Origin: Brevibacterium ravenspurgense
GTDB lineage: Bacteria > Actinomycetota > Actinomycetes > Actinomycetales > Brevibacteriaceae
DNA length: 64,000 nt
Direction: 5' to 3'
Assembly (NCBI RefSeq): GCF_001584615.1
Contig: NZ_LQQC01000008.1
Coordinates: forward strand, 124,001-188,000
Shown here: one piece after another, positions 17,738 through 25,551 of the stretch
Position numbering within the stretch: the first letter of the stretch is position 1
Layout of the letters: each line of letters opens with the position of its first letter
The notes under the pieces: model-generated
The model's input: only the letters and a program-made list of their open reading frames with translations
Database searches by the model: none
What the model was told of the DNA's origin: nothing
Translations under genes and position numbers: made by a program

Positions 17738-19186
17738 GGTGCGCCCCGTCTGCGGCCCGTCGACCTTGTCGGCGGGCCGCTCTCGTTTGCGGCCGAAGAA
17801 TCCGGTTAGGGCGATGACGAGGGCCAGGGAAACAGCAACTGCGGGCCAATGCGTATAGCGGAAGTGGGCTTCGGGAATCACCGGAAAGTACGCGACCATG
17901 TAGAGGAAAGCTGACGATGTCAGCATGAGCACAGTTGCCCGGCCCTGTCTGCACACCAGGCCCAGCGCAGCGACTAGGACGGAGGCAGCCAACCAAAACC
18001 AGGGTTTGAACGTGAACCCAAGTTTCGCAACGCCGAAGTCCAGGACATATGTCTTTGCAGCCCGCTCAAACGGCTCGGGACCTAGCCCAAACCCAGTTTC
18101 CTGCGCAATCGGCACGGGGTGCTCCAGATACTCCAGCATCGAACGCGACAGATAGTAGCGATACACCGACCACCGGTAGGAAATATAACGACCGGGGTGC
18201 GTGATGACGTTTTCGCGCCACAGTTTTTTCAGCCCGCCCCTATGAGCCACAGCGATCGGCTGGTAACTACCGCCGATTCCTTTGCCAAAGCAGTTCCAGT
18301 AGGCGTCATAGTATTCGCCTCGCTCATAGCAGCGAGCCCTCGATGTATTGATGCGGTCTTTCAGCTGCTGCGAAACATCAGCCTTGTTGAGCTCGTCTTC
18401 GGGCACCGAAAACATGACGTCATCGAGCATCACCTGGTAATGCTGGTGGGTTTCTTTGACGTGCCATGCCTTTGCTATTCCGGCATCAGCGACTACTGCA
18501 CCTCCCCCGACCACAAAAATCAGCACAAAGGCACCTGCGATCCCCTTAACGAACCGTTTCCTGCGTGAACCGGCCCCATCACCACGGCGCACCCTCAGCT
18601 TCCGCAGCGTTCCTTCAACAAGCGGCCGCAATTGCCATGCCAAGTAGAAGCAGATCGGGACCACAGCGGCAATGGCGTTTTTGCGCACCAGTGTCGCAAA
18701 GATGAGCACAACGAGTGTCAGAAGAGCAAGCACCACAGTTCGCTTTGACCGGGTACCGCGGCGGGTGAGCATTGCACAGCCGCATCCGGTCAGCAACGCA
18801 CCGGTGAGAATCGTGTCCTTCCACGGGGTGTTGATCTGGCTATATGCCCACGGGCTGATAGAGACAGCAATGACCGCCAGCGATCCCACTCTGCTGCCCA
18901 GCCGACGGTGAACGCTCCGAGCAATGAGCAGCACACCGCAGAAATACAGAATCACCGAGAACGCGAACAGCGAACCGATCCAACCGGTGGCCCCGTAAAG
19001 GCCTTTCCACACAACCGCAATGATCGGCGGGTGCCAGTCACTCATCTGCCTCTGACCGACAACCTGTCTGAACTGTTCGATGATGTCGAACTCAGCACGT
19101 CCCGTGCCGAAGCCGATGATAGTGATCCCGGTGCAGAATGCTGTCAGCACGAGCAGAAGCAGGTCCCACCGGGATCGTGCGTTCAC
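17726..19186 (-). CDS. Polytopic membrane protein, GT-C-like, paralogue 1 of 3
   Basis: This 486-residue protein has about ten hydrophobic segments. It shares with the proteins at 21455 and 23048 an early loop with a DWHPP-type motif, a KDT/KDV block in the second third (here INTPWKDTIL), an FATLVRKNAIAAV segment and an extracytoplasmic stretch YDAYWNCFGKGIGGSY. An aspartate in the first outer loop plus many membrane helices suggests a GT-C glycosyltransferase, as in lipid-linked sugar transfer, but I assign no substrate. It starts at GTG 19186, overlapping the acyltransferase stop by four bases (GTGA), and is the last gene of a minus-strand operon that begins with galE. Confidence 0.78.
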   Translation of the reverse strand: MNARSRWDLLLLVLTAFCTGITIIGFGTGRAEFDIIEQFRQVVGQRQMSDWHPPIIAVVWKGLYGATGWIGSLFAFSVILYFCGVLLIARSVHRRLGSRVGSLAVIAVSISPWAYSQINTPWKDTILTGALLTGCGCAMLTRRGTRSKRTVVLALLTLVVLIFATLVRKNAIAAVVPICFYLAWQLRPLVEGTLRKLRVRRGDGAGSRRKRFVKGIAGAFVLIFVVGGGAVVADAGIAKAWHVKETHQHYQVMLDDVMFSVPEDELNKADVSQQLKDRINTSRARCYERGEYYDAYWNCFGKGIGGSYQPIAVAHRGGLKKLWRENVITHPGRYISYRWSVYRYYLSRSMLEYLEHPVPIAQETGFGLGPEPFERAAKTYVLDFGVAKLGFTFKPWFWLAASVLVAALGLVCRQGRATVLMLTSSAFLYMVAYFPVIPEAHFRYTHWPAVAVSLALVIALTGFFGRKRERPADKVDGPQTGRTSAL

Positions 19187-21387
19187 TTCTTGTCCGTCTC
19201 AATCTTCAGGGCCTTGGCCACATAGTCGGCCAAGGTTTCTGAATAGGATGCCGAAATATGGTCCTGGTCGCGGTACACAACCACGGAACCGACCACGGCG
19301 GGGCATGTTGTGGACTGTCCGCAGAAATAGGGCGTGGGATCCCAACGGCGGATGTCGAGGTCCTCCGCAGCCTTTTTCAGTGCGAGGTCAGCACCGTCTG
19401 GTTTGGGGTCTTCGCGCTTGAAGTTGCACTCTGCCGGATCGGCTTCGTTCAGGCCCATGCAGTCGGCCATGTTGAACGGCGGAACAGGAGTGTCGCCGAA
19501 CGCTACGACGTCGATGCCAGCATCTTTCAGCGGCTTTAGCGTTTCGATGTACCCGTCGTAGCCGACAACGTCGGACTCAGCCAGGCCTTCTTCTTCTGCG
19601 GCTTCAACGTCATAGTCGTCAACGTCCAGATTGGCGATGAGCACCTTGTCAGGTTTTTCGTCCACAAGGTGTTTGACGAGCTTCTTCACCGGCTCGACGC
19701 AGTTGAGCCCTTCGTTCTTGTAATTGCGCGGGGTGGTGTTCAGCCCGCAGGCGTTTTTCGCATACACCTGCAGTTTCCAGTCTGCTCCTTCGAGTGCTTT
19801 TTCCAGTCCCGGCACCCACTGGGCCGCGTGGGAGTCCCCCACGACAGCCAGTTCCTTTGATCCCTCCGGGTTGAGCACAGTGCAACCGCGGATGGTGTCC
19901 GATTCCTTTTTATTCGGATACGGGTGGCACTTTTCGGGGAACTTCGGACGGTCCTCAATGAGGTCGACCGCTTTGGGGAAGTAGTCCTTCTGCCCTTCCG
20001 CGTGCATGGGCAGGTCAAGCGACTCCAGCGGATCGCTGATTGCCCGAGCCCCGAACAGCGGTTCACCGTCTTCAGGTTTCTGCGTGGCCTGATCGTCTGC
20101 AACAGTGTCGTACTTTTCCTGTGCTTCGGGCACCCGTTCGTATTCACGGTTGACCGCCCACTGCGGAACAAGCGCCACCACCGCGGCAACGACCATGGAC
20201 ACTGCCGCGGCTTCGACCGTCAGCCACCTGCGCTTCTTGAACATTTCGTTACGGCGCAGCGGCTCTTCGACAAAGTTGAAGCTCAGGTAGGCCAGCGCCA
20301 GTGCGAAGACCAGCAGACCCGTGCCTTCGATCGTGTTGGCGTGACGTTCGAACTGCGCGGTGAAGAACACCACCAGCGGGAAGTGCCACAGGTACAGCGA
20401 GTACGACCAGTTGCCGATCTTCTGCACGGCTTTCAGATCGACAATCGGGGTGAGCGACCCCAGGCCCTGGGTGCGGCCGGCGGCAATGACAGCCATCGTG
20501 CCCAGAACCGGCAGAAGCGCAGAGACACCCGGGAATGCAGGTGTCGTGCCGGTGTAGAAAATGCAGGCCACAAGAATTGCGGCAATACCGGTAAGCGCCA
20601 TCACCGTGCGCAGGCGCGGGAACCGCTCCGTGTCCACCATGACCACGGCCAGCAGACCACCGGCGCCGAGCTCCCAGATGCGGGACTGTGTGACGAAGTA
20701 CGCCGTGGGGTCCCCCGACCCCACCAGCACTGCCGACCACACGAACGACACCAGGATGATGATGGCAAAGAGCACGCCGACAACCACCCGAAACGTCCTG
20801 TGGAACTGCTGTTCGGGCGACACGTGGTGAGCACCCCCAGTGCCGATCTTGCGCAGGGCACCGGGGACGGCGCCTCGGGAGTGGCGGGCGACAGCCCGGC
20901 CCGCAATCCATACGGCAAGAATCACCGCCAGCGGCCACATGATGTAGAACTGCTCTTCGATTGAGAGCGACCAGAAGTGCTGGAACGGTGACGGCGAATT
21001 CTGCGCGCCCAGATAGTCAACAGAGTTGATGGCCAGCGCCCAGTTCTGCACGTAGAACGCCGAAGACAGTCCTTCGATTGCCGCTTGGGACAGTGAGCTG
21101 CGCGGCAGGAAGTACAGGGATGCCAGGGCGGTGATCACAATGGCGACGGTCGCGGCCGGAAGGATGCGCCGGGCACGGTTGGCCCAGAACGTCAGCAGGT
21201 TGACCGTTTGGGTGCGTTCGGCTTCGCGCAGCATGTGCGCCGTGATGAGGAACCCGGAGATGACGAAGAAGACGTCAACGCCCACGAATCCGCCCGGCAG
21301 GAAATCCGGGTTGATGTGGTAGACGACCACGGTGACGACGGCCAGTGCGCGCAGCATCTGGATTTCCGGTCGAAACCTACGGTGCAT
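19183..21387 (-). CDS. OatA/OafA-type membrane O-acyltransferase with SGNH domain
   Basis: This 734-residue protein begins RFRPEIQMLRALAVVTVVVY and continues with HINPDFLPGGFVGVDVFFVI, the signature of acyltransferase-3 proteins. About ten membrane helices cover residues 8-400. The outer SGNH esterase/transferase domain follows, with VVGDSHAAQWVPGLEKAL (block I) and DQDHISASYSETLADYV (block V) intact. Such enzymes O-acetylate wall polysaccharide, teichoic acid or peptidoglycan. The ATG at 21387 has an AGGAG site. It sits between two members of the paralogous GT-C-like family, so the acylated target is probably the glycan those proteins build. Confidence 0.92.
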   Translation of the reverse strand: MHRRFRPEIQMLRALAVVTVVVYHINPDFLPGGFVGVDVFFVISGFLITAHMLREAERTQTVNLLTFWANRARRILPAATVAIVITALASLYFLPRSSLSQAAIEGLSSAFYVQNWALAINSVDYLGAQNSPSPFQHFWSLSIEEQFYIMWPLAVILAVWIAGRAVARHSRGAVPGALRKIGTGGAHHVSPEQQFHRTFRVVVGVLFAIIILVSFVWSAVLVGSGDPTAYFVTQSRIWELGAGGLLAVVMVDTERFPRLRTVMALTGIAAILVACIFYTGTTPAFPGVSALLPVLGTMAVIAAGRTQGLGSLTPIVDLKAVQKIGNWSYSLYLWHFPLVVFFTAQFERHANTIEGTGLLVFALALAYLSFNFVEEPLRRNEMFKKRRWLTVEAAAVSMVVAAVVALVPQWAVNREYERVPEAQEKYDTVADDQATQKPEDGEPLFGARAISDPLESLDLPMHAEGQKDYFPKAVDLIEDRPKFPEKCHPYPNKKESDTIRGCTVLNPEGSKELAVVGDSHAAQWVPGLEKALEGADWKLQVYAKNACGLNTTPRNYKNEGLNCVEPVKKLVKHLVDEKPDKVLIANLDVDDYDVEAAEEEGLAESDVVGYDGYIETLKPLKDAGIDVVAFGDTPVPPFNMADCMGLNEADPAECNFKREDPKPDGADLALKKAAEDLDIRRWDPTPYFCGQSTTCPAVVGSVVVYRDQDHISASYSETLADYVAKALKIETDKK

Positions 21388-21454
21388 GGGCTCCTCGTTC
21401 GTTTGGCGGCCTGTGGGCGGTCAATTGGCTGTCTGTGTGATTCGCACTCTAAGA

Positions 21455-22978
21455 CTAATAAGAGTCGGCGGCGGAATCGTGCGCGACTGGCTGGATGTCC
21501 TTTTCAGTGCGGCTCTGTTTGGCGACGCGGTTCTTCTTTTCGGCGCGGAGCCTGCGGGTGTGTCTGCGGGATGCGGCGATCAGCAGCCAGCCGAACATCG
21601 CTCCGGCAAACGGCCAGTAGCTGTAGCGGTATAGGTCGGCCGGTGCGGTGGGGAAATAGGTCAGGACGTACAGAATGATCGAGGTGAAAACGGCGAACGC
21701 ACCCAGGGACCGGGTGCGGTGGCGCAGGCTGACGACGACACCGGCAATGCTGGCGGTGAACGCCGTTATTCCTAAGAACATGAACGGCATGTAGCCGTAG
21801 GCTGCCGCGTAGACGTAGCCCGAGTGGATGTCCCTGGCTTTCGGGTGGGTGGGCGGCAGGTCCACCTGGTCTCCCCGGACGGCCGAGGATGCCACGGACG
21901 AGGTGCTGGTCAGGAACCGCCACGTTGTTTTAGCTCGGTATTCGGCGTAGTCACCCAGGTGGTGTGGAACAGTTGCCTTCCACAGGGCGACCACCGCGTC
22001 GGGGTCCTCAACTTCTGTGTACGCTCCGTTGACGCCCAGGCCGTAACAGTTCCAGTAGGCGTCCCAGATGATTTCGCGGCCTTCTTGTTCTTCGCGCTTT
22101 TTGCACGTTTCGCGGGCGAACATGATGCGGTCTTTTTCTGCCTGCGGAGCATCCGCGCTGCGGATCGCTTCTTCGGGCATGCCGAAGACGATGTCGTCGA
22201 TGAACACCTGGGTGAACTGCGAGTTCTGCGTGGCGCCGGTGGCGGCGGCGAGTGCTTTGTCTGCTGCGAGCACAGTTCCGCCGACAACGCCGGTGGCGAT
22301 GATCGAAATGACGCCGACTTTGGCCAGTTCGCCGCGGACGCGGCTGCCGCGGGCCCGCAGGAACCACAGAACGAACACCGCAACAATGGGCAGCACTGCA
22401 ACGGCGGAGTTTTTGCGCACGAGTGCCGCGTACACCAAGCTGCCGAACGCCAGCGCGGCCCACACCCAGCGGCCCTTTGGCTGGAGCAGCACCAGGAACA
22501 TCATGAGAACAGCTAAGTACAGGGCGAGCGCCAGCTGCACGTCCTTGTAGAACACACCCAGGATGTTGACCATGTTCGGCATGAACAGCATGAACAGGCC
22601 CAGGGCTGCAACCCAGGTGCGCCGTGAGATCTTCAGCAGCACGTAGCTGGTGAGCAGTGCGCACACCCAGCCGAAGAACACCTGTGCCCACAGCAGTGCC
22701 GTGACGGTGCCGAAGACGTTGGTCAGCTGGTGCCACGTCCAGGTCATCGAGACCGGCTGCCAGTCGTTGTACGGGACTTCGCCGCGAATCTGCCGAACCT
22801 GGAAAACCCCGTCGGGGCTGATGCCGCCGGGGTACATGGCAAAGATGATGAGGCCGGCAAGCACCGTGCCGATGACTGCGAGCACGCCCATGACCCGGCG
22901 GTGCTCCGCGCTCAGAGGAGCACGTTCAGACACGGCGGGCAAAGGGGCAGCGTGGGGTTCGGCAGCGGTTTTGGGCAC
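21455..22978 (-). CDS. Polytopic membrane protein, GT-C-like, paralogue 2 of 3
   Basis: This 507-residue protein is a close relative of the one at 23048 and a more distant relative of the one at 17726. Shared blocks are YNDWQPVSMTWTWHQL near residue 90, VFYKDVQLALALYLAVL, ALVRKNSAVAVLPI, and the outer-domain stretch IIWDAYWNCYGLGVNGAYTE followed by DYAEYRAKTTWRFL. Around ten membrane helices are predicted by eye. The start is GTG at 22978, directly behind a TACAGT -10 box six bases away, so it may have its own leaderless transcript within the operon. A lipid-linked sugar transferase is the best guess; the substrate is unknown. Confidence 0.8.
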   Translation of the reverse strand: MPKTAAEPHAAPLPAVSERAPLSAEHRRVMGVLAVIGTVLAGLIIFAMYPGGISPDGVFQVRQIRGEVPYNDWQPVSMTWTWHQLTNVFGTVTALLWAQVFFGWVCALLTSYVLLKISRRTWVAALGLFMLFMPNMVNILGVFYKDVQLALALYLAVLMMFLVLLQPKGRWVWAALAFGSLVYAALVRKNSAVAVLPIVAVFVLWFLRARGSRVRGELAKVGVISIIATGVVGGTVLAADKALAAATGATQNSQFTQVFIDDIVFGMPEEAIRSADAPQAEKDRIMFARETCKKREEQEGREIIWDAYWNCYGLGVNGAYTEVEDPDAVVALWKATVPHHLGDYAEYRAKTTWRFLTSTSSVASSAVRGDQVDLPPTHPKARDIHSGYVYAAAYGYMPFMFLGITAFTASIAGVVVSLRHRTRSLGAFAVFTSIILYVLTYFPTAPADLYRYSYWPFAGAMFGWLLIAASRRHTRRLRAEKKNRVAKQSRTEKDIQPVAHDSAADSY

Positions 22979-22984
22979 AGGAGA

Positions 22985-22990
22985 ACTGTA
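22985..22990 (-). promoter_or_regulatory. -10 box of a possible internal leaderless promoter
   Basis: TACAGT on the minus strand ends six bases before the GTG at 22978. The intervening TCTCCT offers no ribosome-binding site. Confidence 0.45.
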
Positions 22991-23047
22991 CGGGCTGATC
23001 CTCCAAAACCAGTGAACTCCCGGGCGTCTGCCCGTGTGAGAGCTGTC

Positions 23048-24484
23048 TCATCGCACCCGGCGTCGTCCCTGGCCTTCGGCCCACAGAACGAGCCAGCCGA
23101 GTATTGCGGCCAGCCACGGCCAGAAAACGTACCGGTAGTCATTAGCTGGTGCGGTGGGCACGTAGGTCATGAGGTACAGAACGGCAGAACTGAAGATGGC
23201 CAGCGCGCCGAGCGAACGGCGTTTCTTCTTCGCACCCACAGCGATTCCGGCGGCTGACATTCCCAGTGCCGTTGCGCCCAAGTAGAGCCACGGGAAAGTG
23301 GCAACGCCGAAGTCGACAACGTAGATGCGCAGGGATGAGCGAAGTGCTTGCGACTGTGCGGGGTAGTCGAAGTTGCGGTCGCGAACGAACTCGAGTTTCG
23401 AGGTGAAGAGGAATTTCGTGGTGGTCTGCGCCCGGTATGCGACGTAGCTGTCCAAGTGCTTTGGCACCGTCTGCTTCCAAATGCTGGTGACGGCTTCCGG
23501 GTCTTCGATTTCTGTGTAGGCGCCTTCCGCTCCCTTGCCGTAGCAGGCCCAGTATCCGTCCCAGATGATCTCCGGCCTGCCGTCTTCATGGCGCACGCGA
23601 TTCTTATTGCTGCACGTGGCTTTTGCCTGGGCCAGCCGCGTCTTCTCCGCCGCGGGGGCATCTGCGCCGTCAATGGCCGCCTGCGGCACGGCAAAGATGA
23701 GGTCGTCAAGCAGCACCTGCGTGTACTGCGAGTTCTCGGTCGGCTTAAGCACCGCTTTCAAGCCTGTGTCGACACCCATGAGCACCGCGCCGAAGCCGAC
23801 AACGGCCGCGACCGCGGCAATCAGTTTGCGCCGCTTGGACAGCGTGCGCTTTTCTCCCTCGGGCTTCTTGCTCTTCATACGCACCAGCAGCCACACCGCC
23901 ATGACCGCAATGATCGGCAGGACGGCAACCGCGGAATTCTTCCGCACCAGCCCGGCGTAGACCAAGGCTCCGAAAGCCAGCACCGCGAATACCCAGCGAA
24001 GCCTCGGCACCACCGGTATAAGCAGCATGAGGATGACCGCGAAGTACAGTGCCAGGCCCAAGTGGGTATCTTTCCACACGACTCCGACGAGGTTGACGGT
24101 GTTGGGCAGAAAAAGGATGAACAGACCGGCCAGGGCGCTCCACCCGCGCCGCGAAACTTTCAGCAGGTAGTAGGAGGTCAGCACAGCACAGACCCAGGCA
24201 GCAGATACCTGCAGGACGAGCATCGAGTTGATGGTCCCAGTGAGGTCAATGAGCCACTGCCACGTCCAGGTCATGGCTATGGGGTGCCAGTCGTTGAGGG
24301 GAAGAACCCGCCTAGCCTGCTCCAGCTGAAAAACGGTGTCCTTGGTGAAACCGCCGGGGGCCATCGCGGCATACAGCAGCCAGGCCAGCAGTGCGCCGAT
24401 GACCGCAGATGCGGCCAGGATCAGACGATGTCGCCGGTTGAGGGGCGCCTCAGCGGCGGGGTTACCAGTGCGCGCAGAGGTCAC
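23048..24484 (-). CDS. Polytopic membrane protein, GT-C-like, paralogue 3 of 3
   Basis: This 478-residue protein matches paralogue 2 closely: PLNDWHPIAMTWTWQW, NLVGVVWKDTHLGLALYFAV, GLVRKNSAVAVLPIIAVMAV, then the outer stretch IIWDGYWACYGKGAEGAYTE and YVAYRAQTTTKFL. Four short motifs of the outer loops are thus conserved in all three copies. I place the start at the GTG at 24484 because it overlaps the galE stop by four bases (GTGA); the frame is open up to 24544 but that extension is antisense-free galE sequence and not hydrophobic. It follows galE in the operon, which may supply UDP-galactose-type sugars for the pathway. Confidence 0.78.
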   Translation of the reverse strand: MTSARTGNPAAEAPLNRRHRLILAASAVIGALLAWLLYAAMAPGGFTKDTVFQLEQARRVLPLNDWHPIAMTWTWQWLIDLTGTINSMLVLQVSAAWVCAVLTSYYLLKVSRRGWSALAGLFILFLPNTVNLVGVVWKDTHLGLALYFAVILMLLIPVVPRLRWVFAVLAFGALVYAGLVRKNSAVAVLPIIAVMAVWLLVRMKSKKPEGEKRTLSKRRKLIAAVAAVVGFGAVLMGVDTGLKAVLKPTENSQYTQVLLDDLIFAVPQAAIDGADAPAAEKTRLAQAKATCSNKNRVRHEDGRPEIIWDGYWACYGKGAEGAYTEIEDPEAVTSIWKQTVPKHLDSYVAYRAQTTTKFLFTSKLEFVRDRNFDYPAQSQALRSSLRIYVVDFGVATFPWLYLGATALGMSAAGIAVGAKKKRRSLGALAIFSSAVLYLMTYVPTAPANDYRYVFWPWLAAILGWLVLWAEGQGRRRVR

Positions 24485-25443
24485 CGAGCGCGGCTTTCGA
24501 CCGCACTGCGCGCTATGTCGTCGAGGGTGAACTGCGCTTTCCATGCCAGGTCGGCGTTGATGGCGGCGGGGTCAGCAATGAGCTGTGGCGGATCGCCGGC
24601 ACGACGGTCGGCCATGATGGGCTCGAGGTCTTCTCCGAGTGCCTTGCCAACGGCATCGATGACTTCAAGGACAGAAGCGCCCGTTCCTGTGCCCACGTTG
24701 AACGATGTTCCGCGGATATTGCCGCCCTTGAGGTAATCGAGTGCGGAAATATGGGCTTCCGCAAGGTCGGCCACGTGAATGTAGTCGCGGATGCACGTGC
24801 CGTCGGGGGTGCTGTAGTCGTCACCGAAGACCACCGGTTGCTGTCCCTGAGCGAAACGATTGAGCACGATCGGGATGAGGTTCATGACCGCGGTGTCGGC
24901 AAGGTCGGGCCATCCGGCGCCGGCAACGTTGAAGTAGCGCAGCTTCACAGCGGACAGGCGGCCGGCGGCCATTTGGGCGTCAATGAGCCATTCGCCGATC
25001 AGCTTGGTGTAGCCGTAGGGGTTGATGGGATGACAGTCGGTTGTTTCTCGCACCATGTCGACATCGGGCATGCCGTAGACGGCGGCCGATGACGAAAAAA
25101 CGAGCGTTTCAATGTGGGCGTCTTCCATGGCCTGCAGCAGGTTGGTGAGTCCTCCCACGTTCTGCTGGTAGTACCACAGTGGGCGCTCAACGGATTCGCC
25201 CACTTGCTTCTTCGCAGCAAAGTGGATGACGGAGTCAACGCTGTACTCTGCGAACACTCCGCGCAGCACGTCGGGCGCCTGCGAGGATGCAAGGTCAACT
25301 TCGACAATTGGGAGCCCTTCGACACGCGAGCGCACACCGTTGGACATGTCGTCGACGATGACCACGTCATCGCCGCGCTGCTGCAGCAGGCGTACTACGT
25401 GCGAACCGATGTAGCCGGCACCGCCGGTCACCATCACTGCCAT
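24481..25443 (-). CDS. galE: UDP-glucose 4-epimerase
   Basis: This 320-residue extended short-chain dehydrogenase interconverts UDP-glucose and UDP-galactose. The NAD-binding glycine motif is VTGGAGYIGSH at residues 5-15, the catalytic pair appears as SSAAVYG and YGYTK (Tyr-x-x-x-Lys), and the substrate region reads RYFNVAGAG. The ATG at 25443 follows GGAAGG. It is the first gene of a five-gene minus-strand operon (galE, two GT-C-like proteins, an acyltransferase, a third GT-C-like protein), so it probably serves synthesis of a galactose-type surface glycan. Confidence 0.96.
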   Translation of the reverse strand: MAVMVTGGAGYIGSHVVRLLQQRGDDVVIVDDMSNGVRSRVEGLPIVEVDLASSQAPDVLRGVFAEYSVDSVIHFAAKKQVGESVERPLWYYQQNVGGLTNLLQAMEDAHIETLVFSSSAAVYGMPDVDMVRETTDCHPINPYGYTKLIGEWLIDAQMAAGRLSAVKLRYFNVAGAGWPDLADTAVMNLIPIVLNRFAQGQQPVVFGDDYSTPDGTCIRDYIHVADLAEAHISALDYLKGGNIRGTSFNVGTGTGASVLEVIDAVGKALGEDLEPIMADRRAGDPPQLIADPAAINADLAWKAQFTLDDIARSAVESRAR

Positions 25444-25551
25444 GTGTTTACCTTCCGGTCATCTGTTTGATTCACGCTGGGCCCATAATCTCACAGCGCA
25501 TCCCGGTGCTCTCACAGTCAGTACTGGGCCGCACACCTAGGAGGATACTGC

